The notes beneath the pieces are model-generated. The model was not told where the DNA came from, did not search any database, and saw nothing but the letters and a program-made list of their open reading frames with translations. From assembly GCF_008386315.1 (NCBI RefSeq), contig NZ_CP043808.1, forward strand, positions 1,674,001 through 1,738,000: 64,000 nt of DNA, read 5' to 3'. Position numbers and translations under genes: made by a program. Below, piece by piece: positions 45,741 through 55,292 of this stretch (position 1 is the first letter of the stretch; each line of letters begins with the position of its first letter). This DNA comes from Serinicoccus marinus DSM 15273. GTDB lineage: Bacteria; Actinomycetota; Actinomycetes; Actinomycetales; Dermatophilaceae.

Positions 45741-48277
45741 GCCTGACCGCCTTCCTGCGTCGTCGTGATCGTCGACGTCGGCGCGTCACCGGTGCCGGAC
45801 GGACCAGGTGGGTCCTGGTTGGGCTCACCCTGGACGAAGTGACCGGCGGCGTCCTCCGCCGTCTCGGCCCGTGCTCCGGCGTTCCCCTCCTGGATGGCCC
45901 GCCACACCCGCTCGGGGGTGCAGGGCATGAGGATGTCCTCGACGCCGTACTGCCGGATCGCGTCGAGCACCGCGTTGACCACGGCTGGTGTGGAGGCGAT
46001 GCACCCTGCCTCGCCCACGCCCTTGACCCCGAGGTCGTTCGACGTCGCAGGCGAGGTGGTGCGGTCGGTGACGAAGTTGATGGTGTCCGCCGTGGTCGGC
46101 AGCGTGTAGTCGACGAACGAGCCGGAGACCAGCGTCCCCTGGTCGTCGTAGACCGCCTCCTCCCACAGCGCCTGGGCGATGCCCTGGACGAGCCCACCGT
46201 GGACCTGGCCCTCGACGATGAGCGGGTTGACCACGTTGCCGATGTCGTCGACGCAGACGTAGGACCGCATCGTCGTCGCCCCGGTCTCGGTGTCGACCTC
46301 CATCGCGCACAGGTGCGTGCCGTGCGGGAAGGAGAAGTTGACCGGGTCGAAGGTCGCGTCGGCGTCCAGGCTCGGCTCCATGCCGTCCGGGAGGTCGTGC
46401 GCGGCGAAGACGGCGAGCGCGAGCCCCGCGAGCCCGATGCCCTCCTGGTCCTCGCCGGCGCCCAGGACGGTGAACTTCCCGTCGCGGAACTCCAGGTCGT
46501 CCACGTTGGCCTCGAGCTGGTGCGCCGCGAGCGGTTTCGCCTTCTCGATGACCTTCTTGGCGGCGTTGATGACCGCCTGCCCGCCGACCACGAGGGACCG
46601 CGAGCCGTAGGTGTCCAGCCCCTTGTGGCTGATCTGGGTGTCCCCGTGCAGCACCTCGACGTCCTCGAAGGGAACCCCGAGCTGGTCGGCCACGATCTGG
46701 CTCCAGGCGGTCTCGTGCCCCTGCCCGTGGGCGGAGGACCCGGTGATGACCTCCACCTTGCCGGTCGGCAGCATCCGCACCGAGGCGTGCTCCCAGCCAC
46801 CGGCGCCGTAGTTGAGCGAGCCCAGCACCCGGGAGGGGGCCAGCCCGCACATCTCGGTGAACGTCGAGATGCCGATCCCGAGCTGGACCCGGTCGCCGCT
46901 CTCCCGGCGACGCCGCTGCTCGGCCCGCAGCTCGTCATACCCGAAGAGCTCCTTGGCGCGGTCGGTGGCGGCCTCGTAGTTGCCGGAGTCGTACTCCAGC
47001 CCGCACACCGTGGTGAAGGGGAACTCGTCGTGGGTGATCCAGTTCTGCTCGCGCACCTCCATCGGGTCGCGCCCCAGCTCGAGCGCGAGCTCGTCCATGA
47101 TCCGCTCGATGGCGAAGGTCGCCTCCGGGCGGCCGGCGCCGCGGTAGGCGTCGGTCCACGTCTTGTTGGTGAAGACGTTGGTGCAGGCGAAGTGGTAGGC
47201 GGGGAACTTGTAGATCGAGTTGAACATGAAGGCGCCCAGGATCGGCACGCCGGGCGTGACCAGGCCGAGGTATGCCCCCATGTCGGCGAGCAGCTCCACC
47301 TTGAGCCCGGTGACGGTGCCGTCGGACCTCGCGGCGAGCGTGAGCTTCTGCCACTGGTCGCGGCCGTGGTGCGCCGAGAGCAGGCTCTCGCTGCGGGTCT
47401 CGGTCCACTTGCAGGGCCGGCCGGTGTGCCGGGCCATGAGGAAGGTGATGATCTCCTCCGGGGTGACCTGCAGCTTGCCGCCGAAGCCGCCGCCCACGTC
47501 GGGGGCGATGACGCGCACCTTGCCCTCGTCGACGCCCAGGGTCATCGCCAGCATGAGCCGCAGGATGTGCGGCACCTGGGTGGCCGACCACATGACGAAC
47601 TGCTCGCCCGTGGGGTCGACGACGGTCGAGCGTGGCTCCATGAAGGCGGGGATGAGCCGCTGCTGACGGAACTCGCGCTCGACGACGACATCGGCCTCCG
47701 CGATCGCGTCGTCGACGCTGGAACCGGTGCCGGCCTCGGCCGAGTCGAAGACCCAGGTGGCCGAGCGGTTGGTGCCGAGGTCGGGGTGCGCCAGCGCCTC
47801 GTCGGCGGCCGCGGCCTTGAGGTCGAGCACCGCAGGCAGGTCCTCGTAGTCGACGTCGACCAGCTCGGCGGCGTCCCGGGCCGCCGCGGCGGTGCGGGCG
47901 GCGACGACGGCGACGATCTCGCCGGAGAAGGCGACGCGGTCGACGGCGATGGCCGGGTGGGGCGGTGCCTTCTGGTCCTCGGTGATGGGCCAGGCGCAGG
48001 GCAGGCTGCCCTGCAGGTCCTTGACGTCCTCGCCGGTCAGCACGGCGATAACACCCTGCGACTCCTGGGCCGCGGTGGCGTCGACGCCGGTGATCCGGGC
48101 GTGGGCGACCGGGCTGCGGACCATCGCCAGGTGCAGCATCCCCTGGAGCTGGAGGTTGTCGGTCCACTTGGTGCGGCCGGTGATGAGCCGCTGGTCCTCC
48201 TTGCGGCGCCGGTCGCGACCGACCTCCCCGCTCGGGGACGCCGCGTCGGTGGCCGGCCTGTCGTCGACCGCGGTCAT
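45737..48277 (-). CDS. coxL: Mo hydroxylase large subunit, form II CoxL-like
   Basis: An 846-residue molybdenum-cofactor subunit of the xanthine oxidase family. [15 protein letters not shown] and [18 protein letters not shown] are cofactor-contact regions, and [25 protein letters not shown] holds the catalytic glutamate. The active-site loop reads [11 protein letters not shown], the AYRGAGR signature of form II (BMS) proteins, not the AYxCSFR of proven CO dehydrogenases. Gene order S-L-M also fits form II. So CO oxidation is not established; another aldehyde or N-heterocycle is possible. The last 40 residues are acidic/Pro-rich and extend past the family core. Confidence 0.93.
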   Translation of the reverse strand: MTAVDDRPATDAASPSGEVGRDRRRKEDQRLITGRTKWTDNLQLQGMLHLAMVRSPVAHARITGVDATAAQESQGVIAVLTGEDVKDLQGSLPCAWPITEDQKAPPHPAIAVDRVAFSGEIVAVVAARTAAAARDAAELVDVDYEDLPAVLDLKAAAADEALAHPDLGTNRSATWVFDSAEAGTGSSVDDAIAEADVVVEREFRQQRLIPAFMEPRSTVVDPTGEQFVMWSATQVPHILRLMLAMTLGVDEGKVRVIAPDVGGGFGGKLQVTPEEIITFLMARHTGRPCKWTETRSESLLSAHHGRDQWQKLTLAARSDGTVTGLKVELLADMGAYLGLVTPGVPILGAFMFNSIYKFPAYHFACTNVFTNKTWTDAYRGAGRPEATFAIERIMDELALELGRDPMEVREQNWITHDEFPFTTVCGLEYDSGNYEAATDRAKELFGYDELRAEQRRRRESGDRVQLGIGISTFTEMCGLAPSRVLGSLNYGAGGWEHASVRMLPTGKVEVITGSSAHGQGHETAWSQIVADQLGVPFEDVEVLHGDTQISHKGLDTYGSRSLVVGGQAVINAAKKVIEKAKPLAAHQLEANVDDLEFRDGKFTVLGAGEDQEGIGLAGLALAVFAAHDLPDGMEPSLDADATFDPVNFSFPHGTHLCAMEVDTETGATTMRSYVCVDDIGNVVNPLIVEGQVHGGLVQGIAQALWEEAVYDDQGTLVSGSFVDYTLPTTADTINFVTDRTTSPATSNDLGVKGVGEAGCIASTPAVVNAVLDAIRQYGVEDILMPCTPERVWRAIQEGNAGARAETAEDAAGHFVQGEPNQDPPGPSGTGDAPTSTITTTQEGGQA

Positions 48278-48756
48278 GACTGCTCACCTCCGGTGGCGGT
48301 GCCCTGGCCGGAGGCCTGCAGGACCGCCTTGACGATGTTGTGGTAGCCGGTGCACCGGCACAGGTTGCCCTCCATGCCGACGCGGACCTCCGCCTCGGTG
48401 GGACTCGGGTTGCTGCTGAGCAGGTCGGTGGCCTGCATGATCATGCCGGGGGTGCAGTAGCCGCACTGCAGGGCGTGGCAGTCGCGGAAGGCCTCCTGGA
48501 CCGGGGTGAGAGACTCCCCGTCGGCCAGCCCTTCGATGGTGGTGACCTCGTGGCCGTCGGCCTGGACGGCGAGGACGTTGCAGGACTTCGCGCTGCGACC
48601 GTCGAGCAGGACCGTGCAGGCGCCGCAGTTGCTGGTGTCGCAGCCCACCACGGTCCCGGTCTTCCCGAGGGTCTCGCGCAGGTGGTAGACGAGCAGGGTC
48701 CGGGGTTCTACGTCGTCGGTGTAACTGGTGCCGTCGACCTTCACGGTGATCTTCAT
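48274..48756 (-). CDS. coxS: Mo hydroxylase 2Fe-2S subunit CoxS
   Basis: A 160-residue small subunit with two 2Fe-2S clusters. The plant-ferredoxin-type cluster is bound by [16 protein letters not shown]...SC, and the second by QCGYCTPGM and [12 protein letters not shown]. It passes electrons from the molybdenum site to FAD. First gene of coxS-L-M-G; it overlaps coxL as ATGA. A GGAGGG ribosome-binding site precedes the ATG and a CRP-type palindrome lies 51-64 nt upstream. Confidence 0.95.
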   Translation of the reverse strand: MKITVKVDGTSYTDDVEPRTLLVYHLRETLGKTGTVVGCDTSNCGACTVLLDGRSAKSCNVLAVQADGHEVTTIEGLADGESLTPVQEAFRDCHALQCGYCTPGMIMQATDLLSSNPSPTEAEVRVGMEGNLCRCTGYHNIVKAVLQASGQGTATGGEQS

Positions 48757-48806
48757 GCAGCCCTCCGTCGGGCAGTCGGGACGTCGCTGTCCCTGCCGAT
48801 CCTGCC

Positions 48807-48820
48807 GTGACCCAGGTCAC
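48807..48820. promoter_or_regulatory. CRP/FNR-type palindrome upstream of coxS
   Basis: GTGACC-CA-GGTCAC, a perfect 6-bp inverted repeat that contains GTGA-N6-TCAC, the core of actinobacterial CRP/GlxR operators. A CAGGAT hexamer lies 3 nt downstream on the minus strand, so the site would overlap the -35 region. No CRP gene is in the window. Confidence 0.45.
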
Positions 48821-48888
48821 CCTGCAACAGATGAGCGGACGCCCGGTCGCACCGGCATTCGGGCACGCGAAGGGGCGCTAAATCCGGC

Positions 48889-50022
48889 TCACGCGGTATG
48901 CCGGTGGATCTCGCCCTCGTGTCGCGCAGCGCTCCCCGCGCCCGCCCCAGCGCAGGGCGATCATCTCCGAGGCGATGCTCACCGCGGTCTCCTCCGGGGT
49001 GCGCGCGCCGAGGTCCAGACCGATGGGGCTGCGCAGCCGCTCCAGCTGCGGATCCGTCACGCCGACCTCGCGCAGCCGGGCCAGCCGGTCCTCGTGGGTG
49101 CGGCGCGACCCCATGGCCCCGATGTAGGCGAGCTCGGGCGTGTCCTCGCCGAGCAGGACCTCGAGCAGCGGCACGTCGAACTTCGGGTCGTGGGTGAGCA
49201 CGCAGGCGACCGTCCGCTCGTCGAGCGCGCCCGCGGCGACCTGCTCCTCGACATACCGGTGCGGCCAGGAGACCACCACCTCCTCGGCCTCCGGGAAGCG
49301 GGACGCCGTGGCGAAGACCGGTCGGGCGTCGCAGACGGTGACGCGGTAGCCGAGGAAGGTCCCCACGCGCGCGACGGCGGCGGCGAAGTCGATCGCGCCG
49401 AAGACGAGCATCCGCGGGCGGGGGCGTAGGAGGCGACGAAGACGCGCATCCCCTCGCCGCGACGTTCACCGTCCGGGCCGTACTCCAGGGTCGCGGTGCG
49501 GCCCTGGGCCAGCATGCCCCGGGCGTCGTCGGACACGGCCGCGTCCGCCCGGTCGCTGCCGAGGCTGCCCGCGGTGTCCCTGCCCTCGGGGCGGACCACC
49601 ATGCGGCGTCCGACGTGGCTGCCATCGGGATGGGCGACCACGGTGGCCACGGCCACCGGTCGGCCCGCGCCGATGTCGGCGGCCACCTCGCCGAGCCCCG
49701 GGAAGTCGTCCTGGGAGACCCGCTCGACGTAGACGTCGAGGATGCCGCCGCAGGTCAGACCTACCCCCATCGCCTCGTCGTCGGAGACGCCGTAGCGCTG
49801 GAGCACCGGGGTGCCGTCGGCGATGACCTGCTGGCCCAGCTCGTAGACCGCACCCTCGACGCACCCGCCGGAGACCGACCCGACGGCCTCGCCGTCCTGC
49901 CCCACCAGCATCGAGGCCCCCGGCTGGCGCGGCGCGGAGCGCCAGGTGCCCACCACGGTGGCCATCGCGGCGGTCTCCCCCGCCGCCCACCAGCCCTCGA
50001 GGCGGTCCAGGACATCGCGCAT
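48889..50022 (-). CDS. xdhC: XdhC/CoxI family Mo-enzyme maturation protein (frameshifted)
   Basis: An XdhC-type factor that delivers or sulfurates molybdenum cofactor for Mo hydroxylases. The N-terminal domain (MATVVGTWRSAPRQPGASMLV, GSVSGGCVEGAVYE with the conserved cysteine, LTCGGILDVYVE) is followed by the Rossmann-like C-terminal domain (MLVFGAIDFAAAVARVGTFLGYRVTVCDAR, IGAMGSRRTHEDRL, PIGLDLGARTPEETAVSIASEMIA). The frame breaks in the G5 run at 49420-49424; one base gives SYAPRPRMLVFG. A second break near 48940 is likely, because a third frame gives the family-like ending EIHRHTA at 48889; without it the gene would end at 48878. Confidence 0.82.
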
Positions 50023-50062
50023 GGGTCCAATCGTGCCACGGACCCCCGGCGCCGCCCTGACG

Positions 50063-50102
50063 GTCCCGTGGGAGTCGGGACCCTTCCCGACTCCCACGGG
50101 AC
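50063..50102. repeat. Perfect 18-bp hairpin, repeat D copy 1
   Basis: Arms GTCCCGTGGGAGTCGGGA and its exact complement around loop CCCT. It lies between the divergent xdhC and M48 genes, so it is not a simple terminator. A close copy is at 51876-51921 on the other side of the M48 gene. Confidence 0.75.
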
Positions 50103-50169
50103 GCTGCGCGGTGATCGGATGATGCCGTCCGGGAGCGACGACGCAGGTCAGCGCTGGTATACCTGCGCC

Positions 50170-51853
50170 ATGTCGACACCGCGCCGAGCGCGCCGCCTAG
50201 CCACCCCGACCTCACTCGCGCTCCTCGTGGCGCTGACGGTGGCACTGATGACCGGCTCCACCGGCCCCGCCGCGGCCTCGCACGACGACTACGGGCCCGG
50301 CGAGGTGATCCTGCGCGACGAGCCGGGCTCGCGCGACCGGGTGAGCGTCGTCTTCCCGGAGGACACCCCGCACGAGGACGCCGAGGCCCGGGTCCGCGAC
50401 GTCGCAGAGGCGAACGGGCTGGAGGTCGCCGACCTCGACGTCGTCGACAACTCCGGCCCGGACACGGTGCGGGTGCAGGTCACCACGCCGGTCGGCACGG
50501 CCACCAGCCTGCTGGGCGCGACCGTGCCGGCGAGCATGGCACAGCAGTGGGCAGGACTGTCCGAGAACGGGGAGGTGCACCTGTCGCTGCCCCGGTGGTC
50601 CACCGTCGACGGGGACCCGAAACGGCACGACGGCGACGTCGTCATGGGCGGCGAGGCAATCTCCTATCGCCAGGCGTGGTGGATTCCGGTGCTGCCGGCG
50701 CTGCTCCTCGTGGTCCTGCCGGTCGTGATCCACCTCCTGCTGCGCGGGTATGCCCGTCGTCAGGTCGCGAGCGAGGAGGAGCGCGACGTGCGGGTGCACC
50801 GGCTGCGGGTGGCCACATCCGCGACGCTGCTCGGGGGGGATGCTGCTCCTCGTGGCCGGCTCCCTGCTGGGCGGCCAGGACGGCGTGACCCTGCTGCTCG
50901 CCGCGGTCGCCCCGGAGGCGCCGGGATGGCTCGCGATCGCGGTGCGGTTCTCGCTCTTGCTGCTGGCGCTCGTGCTGGTGGTCCTGGCGGTGCTCCTCGC
51001 GGTCGTCCCGGCGGACCGGGAGCTACGGCGGACCGAGCAGAGCACCGGCGGCGCCGTGCGGGAGGCGGTGAGGGCCTTCCTCGTCATCGGCGTCCTGGGA
51101 GGCGTGGTCGGCGGCATCGGCGGGGCGGTGATGGTGTGGGACACCTGGGCCTACCTCGCCTTCCTGGTGGTCGTGATGGTCGTCGTGGCGGTTCTGGGAC
51201 CCATGCTCATCAGCCGCATGATGCGCACCCGGGAGTTGCCGGAACCGCACCGGTCCCGGCTGCGCGAGCAGCTCGAGGCGCACGACGTCCGCGTCCGTGA
51301 CCTGCGGATGATCGACACCCGCGGCGGCAAGGTGGTCAACGCCGCGATCAGCGGTGTGCTGCCGCAGCTGCGCTACGTCTTCGTCACCGACCACGCGCTG
51401 GAGGTGCTCAGCGAGGAGGACCTCGAGGCGGTCCTCGCGCACGAGGCGGGGCACGGCAAGGGGCACCACCTGCTCATCAAGGCCGGCGCCGCACTGCTGC
51501 CCCTGCTGCTCATCGTCGGCGGCGGCTGGGCCGCACGTGAGCAGCTCGGTCGGCTGCTGGAGACGGTGCCGCTGTGGGGAGTGCTCGCGGCGGTCTGGCT
51601 GGTCGTGCCGGTCCTGCTCATCACGGTCCAGGGTGTGGTCGGCATCGCCCTGGAGAAGCGGGCGGACGACTACGCCGCCCGCACCGTGGGCGCCGAGCAG
51701 CTCGCCTCGGCGCTCGACGCCCTCGCCGAGGCCAACGTGGCGAAGCGGCGCACGGGCCGGCTGTGGAACCTGTTGCAGCAGCATCCCGGGCTCGAGGGGC
51801 GCATCGCGCGCCTGCGATCCGCGCCGCACAGCGAGGAACCCGCCGACGGGTGA
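50170..51853 (+). CDS. M48 family membrane metalloprotease (frameshifted at a G7 tract)
   Basis: A zinc protease with an N-terminal signal peptide (RRLATPTSLALLVALTVALMTGSTGPAAAS), an extracytoplasmic domain of about 130 residues, several membrane helices, and a peptidase domain carrying the zinc motif VLAHEAGHGKGHHLLIKAG and the downstream glutamate in EKRADDYAARTVG. Reading frames join only if one G is removed from the seven-G run at 50833-50839, giving TLLGGMLLLVAGSLLGG. The run may be a sequencing error or a slipping tract. The gene is on the opposite strand to the cox genes around it and is flanked by hairpin repeats. Confidence 0.8.
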
Positions 51854-51875
51854 GCGGGAGCCGCGCTGCGACCAG

Positions 51876-51921
51876 AGCGTCCCGTGAAAGTCGTGACCCT
51901 TCCCGACTCTCACGGGACGCT
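51876..51921. repeat. 21-bp imperfect hairpin, repeat D copy 2
   Basis: Arms of 21 nt (AGCGTCCCGTGAAAGTCGTGA and its near-complement) with two mismatches and the same CCCT loop as copy 1. It lies 23 nt past the M48 stop, between two convergent genes. Confidence 0.75.
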
Positions 51922-51936
51922 CTGACCGGCGGCGGG

Positions 51937-53115
51937 TCAGGCGCGCGCGATGACGTCCAGCAGCTCCTCGAAGGTCGCCAGCGAGTGGCCGGCGACGAAG
52001 TCGTCGACGTGCGGCAGGGCGGCGACGATGCCCGCCTGGACCGGGGCATACCCCGCCTTGCCGCGGTGCGGGTTGGCCCACACCACCCGGTGCGCCAGCG
52101 AGCGCAGCCGTCGCATCTGCTCCCCCAGCGCCTCAAGCGCCTGCCGCTCCCACCCGTCGCTGAGCACGACGACGACCGCACCGCGGGCCATCCCCCGTCG
52201 CCCCCAGCGCCGCAGGAAGACCTCGACGGCCTCGCCGAGCCGGGTCCCGCCCGACCAGTCCGGCACCGTCTCCCCCGCGGCCAGCAGCGCCCGGTCGGGG
52301 TCGCGCTCGCGCAGCGCCCGGGTGACGTGGGTGAGCCGCGTGCCGACGGTGAAGACCTCGGTGCTGGCCGGCGCGGACTGCACGACCGTGTGCGCCAGCC
52401 GTAGCAGCGCGTCGGCGTAGGAGCTCATCGAGCCGGAGACGTCCACGAGCAGCACCACGCCGCGTCGCCGGACCGCCTGCTCGCGCCACCGGATCCGGGT
52501 GGGCTCGCCGAGGTTGCGCAGGTGCGCGCGCACCGTCGCCCGGCCGTCCACCTCCCCTCGTCGCGACCGGGTATGCCGTCGTCCGCGCCGCGTGGGCGGG
52601 CGCGGGCGCAGCGTCGTGAACTGGCGGCGCAGCGCCGCCCGGTCCGCCGGTGACAGCCCGGCCACGTCGCGGTACCGCAGCACCTCCTGCGCGGACGCGA
52701 GCGCGTGCAGCATCTCCTGCCCGTCGGCGTCGTCCTCGCCCCGGCCGTCCTCCAGCGGCGACTGCACCGTCGTGGGCCGCGGCGGCTCCTCGCGGCTCAC
52801 CGCGTCCAGCGGCACCCCGCCGAACCAGCCGCCGAAGACCCGGTCGTAGGCGCCCAGGTCGGCCGGCGAGGCGGTGAGGGTCGCCCGACCGGCCCAGTAG
52901 ACCCGCGCCTGCTCCCCCAGCCCGACGGCGGCGCAGGCCTGCAGGAAAGTGCGCTCCCGGTCCGCGGTGACCGGGAGCCCGGCGCCCCGGCAGGCCCGGG
53001 CGAAGCCAGCGAGCACCTGGCCGGCGCCCCACCCCTCGGGCCGGGTCGAGCCGTCGGCCCCGGCGTCAGGGGCGTCGGCGCTCATCTCGACCCTCGCCCG
53101 GTCCGGATGCATCAC
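51937..53115 (-). CDS. coxE: VWA domain protein, CoxE-like
   Basis: A 392-residue protein of the CoxE/VWA family. The C-terminal von Willebrand A domain has an intact metal-ion site (VVLLVDVSGSMSSYADAL, DxSxS, with TVPDWSGGTRLGEA and VVVVLSDGWER). A basic linker (RPPTRRGRRHTRSRRGEVDGRATVRAHLR) precedes it. With the MoxR-type ATPase CoxD it helps assemble the active site of CO-dehydrogenase-like enzymes. GAGAGG overlapping the coxD stop supports the GTG/ATG start pair at MMHPDR; MSADAPDAG 30 nt later is the alternative. Confidence 0.9.
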   Translation of the reverse strand: MMHPDRARVEMSADAPDAGADGSTRPEGWGAGQVLAGFARACRGAGLPVTADRERTFLQACAAVGLGEQARVYWAGRATLTASPADLGAYDRVFGGWFGGVPLDAVSREEPPRPTTVQSPLEDGRGEDDADGQEMLHALASAQEVLRYRDVAGLSPADRAALRRQFTTLRPRPPTRRGRRHTRSRRGEVDGRATVRAHLRNLGEPTRIRWREQAVRRRGVVLLVDVSGSMSSYADALLRLAHTVVQSAPASTEVFTVGTRLTHVTRALRERDPDRALLAAGETVPDWSGGTRLGEAVEVFLRRWGRRGMARGAVVVVLSDGWERQALEALGEQMRRLRSLAHRVVWANPHRGKAGYAPVQAGIVAALPHVDDFVAGHSLATFEELLDVIARA

Positions 53116-53125
53116 GGCATACCTC

Positions 53126-54034
53126 TCAGCCGGCGAGCATCCGGTCGAGCGCGACGCGGACCCGCTCGGCGTCCTCGCGGTACTTCACCGCAGCCCCCAT
53201 CGTCGCGGCGGCCACCTCGGGGTCGAGCCGGCTGCGCCCGAGCGCGGCCAGGGCGCGCACCCAGTCCAGCGTCTCGGCCACCCCGGGCGGCTTGACCAGG
53301 CTCTCGTCGTCCCGGACCTGCTGGACGAGGGTGACGACCTCGCGTGCGAGGGTCTCCTCCACCTGCGGCAGCCGGGCACGGACGATGGCGAGCTCGCGCT
53401 CCAGCCCGGGGTGCTCGATCCAGTGGTAGAGGCAGCGGCGCTTGAGCGCGTCGTGCAGCTCGCGGGTGCGGTTGGAGGTGAGCACGACGAAGGGCGGCGT
53501 GTCGGCGGCGACGACACCGAGCTCGGGGATGCTCACCGACCACGTCGAGAGCACCTCGAGCAGGAAGGCCTCGAACTCGTCGTCGGCCCGGTCGATCTCG
53601 TCGACGAGCAGCACGCACGGCGCCTCCCGCAGCGCCCGGAGCACCGGGCGGGCCTGGAGGAAGCGCTCGTCGAAGAGCTCGGCCTCGAGCTCCTCCACCC
53701 GCTGCCCCGCCGTCGCCTCCTGCGCGAGCGCCTCGACCGCGCGCAGGTGCAGGATCTGCCGCGGGAAGTCCCAGTCGTAGAGCGCCTGGCTCGCCTCGAT
53801 GCCCTCGTAGCACTGCAGCCGGATCAACGGCACGTCCAGCAGCTGCGCGATCGCCTCGGCCAGCGCCGTCTTGCCGGTGCCGGGCTCCCCTTCCAGCAGC
53901 AGCGGCCGCTGGAGCGTGTGGGCCAGCCACGTCACCGTGGCGAGCCCGTCGTCCGCGAGGTATGCCGTCTCCGCCAGCGCGGCGCTCAGCGTGTCCGGGC
54001 TGGTCAGGGCGTCGGCGTGCATGTGCGCCAGCAT
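53126..54034 (-). CDS. coxD: MoxR-family AAA+ ATPase, CoxD-like
   Basis: A 302-residue MoxR/CoxD ATPase: Walker A LLEGEPGTGKTALAEAIAQ, Walker B CVLLVDEIDRADDEFEAFLLEVL, sensor VVLTSNRTRELHDALKRRCLYHWIEHP. In Oligotropha CoxD inserts sulfur and copper during maturation of the Mo-Cu site with CoxE. The pair coxD-coxE is separated from xdhC-coxSLMG here by the M48 insert. The next gene upstream on this strand is mocA, 1.8 kb away. Confidence 0.92.
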   Translation of the reverse strand: MLAHMHADALTSPDTLSAALAETAYLADDGLATVTWLAHTLQRPLLLEGEPGTGKTALAEAIAQLLDVPLIRLQCYEGIEASQALYDWDFPRQILHLRAVEALAQEATAGQRVEELEAELFDERFLQARPVLRALREAPCVLLVDEIDRADDEFEAFLLEVLSTWSVSIPELGVVAADTPPFVVLTSNRTRELHDALKRRCLYHWIEHPGLERELAIVRARLPQVEETLAREVVTLVQQVRDDESLVKPPGVAETLDWVRALAALGRSRLDPEVAAATMGAAVKYREDAERVRVALDRMLAG

Positions 54035-54095
54035 TGCGGACGGCTTCCGCGTTGTCCACGGCGGGTGGTTGCGGGCTGGACGCCAGGGCGCTTAT

Positions 54096-54117
54096 TGTAT
54101 TAGTCAACAGTGACACA
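54096..54117. promoter_or_regulatory. Candidate YtrA-type GntR operator and promoter
   Basis: TGTATTAGTCAACAGTGACACA is an imperfect palindrome (TGT-T-A-T matching on both sides, 6 of the 9 outer pairs). It immediately follows a possible -10 TATTGT (54093-54098), with TTGCGG 18 nt further up as -35. YtrA-type regulators repress their own operon; the regulator gene is the second gene downstream. Confidence 0.4.
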
Positions 54118-54132
54118 GAAGGGAATGGGGAC

Positions 54133-54951
54133 ATGTTCTGGTTCGTCCTGGCGATGTGCCTGGGAGTGCCGCTCGTGGGCTACATGACGCGCCGCTCAGA
54201 CGCGCAGCGCCAGCTGCAGCCCCTGCGCGCCGCCGGATGGGAGCCGGATCACCCGGTGCTCGGGCGCGCGCGGGCAGCACTGGCCCGGCAGCAGATCTTC
54301 ATGACCACGGGGGCGGGGCTCGGCGCCCTGCTGACGCTCTTCGCCCTGGAGGCCGCTGCCGAGCCGTCGACCTACGGGCTGCTGGGTTTCGGCTTCGTCA
54401 CCGGAGCCATCCTCGGCAACGTCGCCGGTCATCTGTCTGGTGGCCGGATCGTGCCGGGACGCCGGGTGGCCGAGGCTGCGCCACGCAGGCTCGGCCACTA
54501 CCTCGGCCGGGCGCACCTGGTCGCCCTCGCCATCTGGGCCGTGGTGTCGGCGGTCTGCGTGCCCTGGTCGCTCCAGCGCGCCGGCTCGGTGCCGGGCGGG
54601 GCCGCATGGGTGGTGCCTGCCGCCCTGCTGGTGGGGGCGATCTGGCTGCTGATGGTGGCCGTCATGGCCGAGGCCGTGCTGCGCCGCCCCACCAGCGCTC
54701 GAGCCGAGGGCGACCTGGTCTGGCAGGAGTGGCTGCGGGCGCGGGTCCTCAACGACCTCGCCGGGTCCCTCTGGCTCTCCGTCTGCTGCGTCGGCACGGC
54801 GCTGTGGGTCGCGCTGCTCGAGGGTTCTGGTGCGGCCATCGCCATGGAGCTCGCGGGGTGGGTCACCGCCCTGGCCGTGCTCGGTCTGTTCGCGTTCTGG
54901 TGGGCGCGCACCGGCATACCCGCCGCGGTGCAGGAGGCGGTGGCGTGCTGA
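54133..54951 (+). CDS. Multi-pass membrane protein of a GntR-controlled operon
   Basis: A 272-residue integral membrane protein with about seven hydrophobic segments (residues about 1-18, 55-75, 80-98, 127-147, 158-178, 205-230 and 235-255). I do not recognise a family. GGGG precedes the ATG. It ends overlapping the GntR start by 7 nt, so the pair is co-translated. YtrA-type regulators usually control ABC transporter genes; none is here, so this protein is the presumed target. Confidence 0.75.
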   Translation: MFWFVLAMCLGVPLVGYMTRRSDAQRQLQPLRAAGWEPDHPVLGRARAALARQQIFMTTGAGLGALLTLFALEAAAEPSTYGLLGFGFVTGAILGNVAGHLSGGRIVPGRRVAEAAPRRLGHYLGRAHLVALAIWAVVSAVCVPWSLQRAGSVPGGAAWVVPAALLVGAIWLLMVAVMAEAVLRRPTSARAEGDLVWQEWLRARVLNDLAGSLWLSVCCVGTALWVALLEGSGAAIAMELAGWVTALAVLGLFAFWWARTGIPAAVQEAVAC

Positions 54952-55292
54952 TCCGGATCGACCCCGACCTCGCCACCCCCGTCTTCGAGCAGATCGTGGA
55001 CCAGGTGGTCGCCGGGGTGCGCGCCGGCGACCTCGTGCCCGGCGAGAAGCTGCCCCCGGTCCGTCAGCTCGCCGGCGACCTCGGCATCGCGCCCAACACC
55101 GTCGCCAAGGCCTACCGCCAGCTCGAGGAGGAGGGGCACATCGAGACGCGCGGCCGCGGCGGCACGCTCGTGCGGGACGAGCTCGCCCCCTCCCTGCCCA
55201 GCCGGGGTGAGGCCGAGGACTTCGTGCGCGCCGCGCGGGAGTCCGGTCTCGACCTCTCCCAGGCGATCGGCCTGCTGCGCCGGAGCTGGTGA
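54945..55292 (+). CDS. GntR family regulator, YtrA subfamily
   Basis: A 115-residue GntR regulator with winged helix and short C-terminal region: RIDPDLATPVFEQIVDQVVAGVRAGDLVPGEKLPPVRQLAGDLGIAPNTVAKAYRQLEEEGHIETRGRGGTLV split in the usual three helices, then a short dimerisation tail (RAARESGLDLSQAIGLLRRSW). The lack of a large effector domain is typical of YtrA. The GTG start and its overlap with the membrane gene are seen in the sequence. Confidence 0.9.
   Translation: MLIRIDPDLATPVFEQIVDQVVAGVRAGDLVPGEKLPPVRQLAGDLGIAPNTVAKAYRQLEEEGHIETRGRGGTLVRDELAPSLPSRGEAEDFVRAARESGLDLSQAIGLLRRSW

Noticed and set aside
45737..48277. Calling coxL a proven aerobic CO dehydrogenase (form I)
   Set aside because: The active-site loop is AYRGAGR, not AYxCSFR, and the gene order is S-L-M. 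Only form II can be supported.
45710..48346. Long open frame of 878 codons on the plus strand opposite coxL
   Set aside because: It mirrors a well-supported CoxL frame. The translation is Val/Asp/Arg/Gly-rich without motifs, as expected from an antisense frame in high-GC DNA. Similar frames opposite lnt, helY and the MFS fusion were dropped for the same reason.
50833..50839. Programmed ribosomal frameshifting as the general reason for the broken frames
   Set aside because: The genes are of unrelated families, most breaks lie in different contexts, and no shared slippery heptamer with a downstream structure was seen. Homopolymer sequencing error is simpler.
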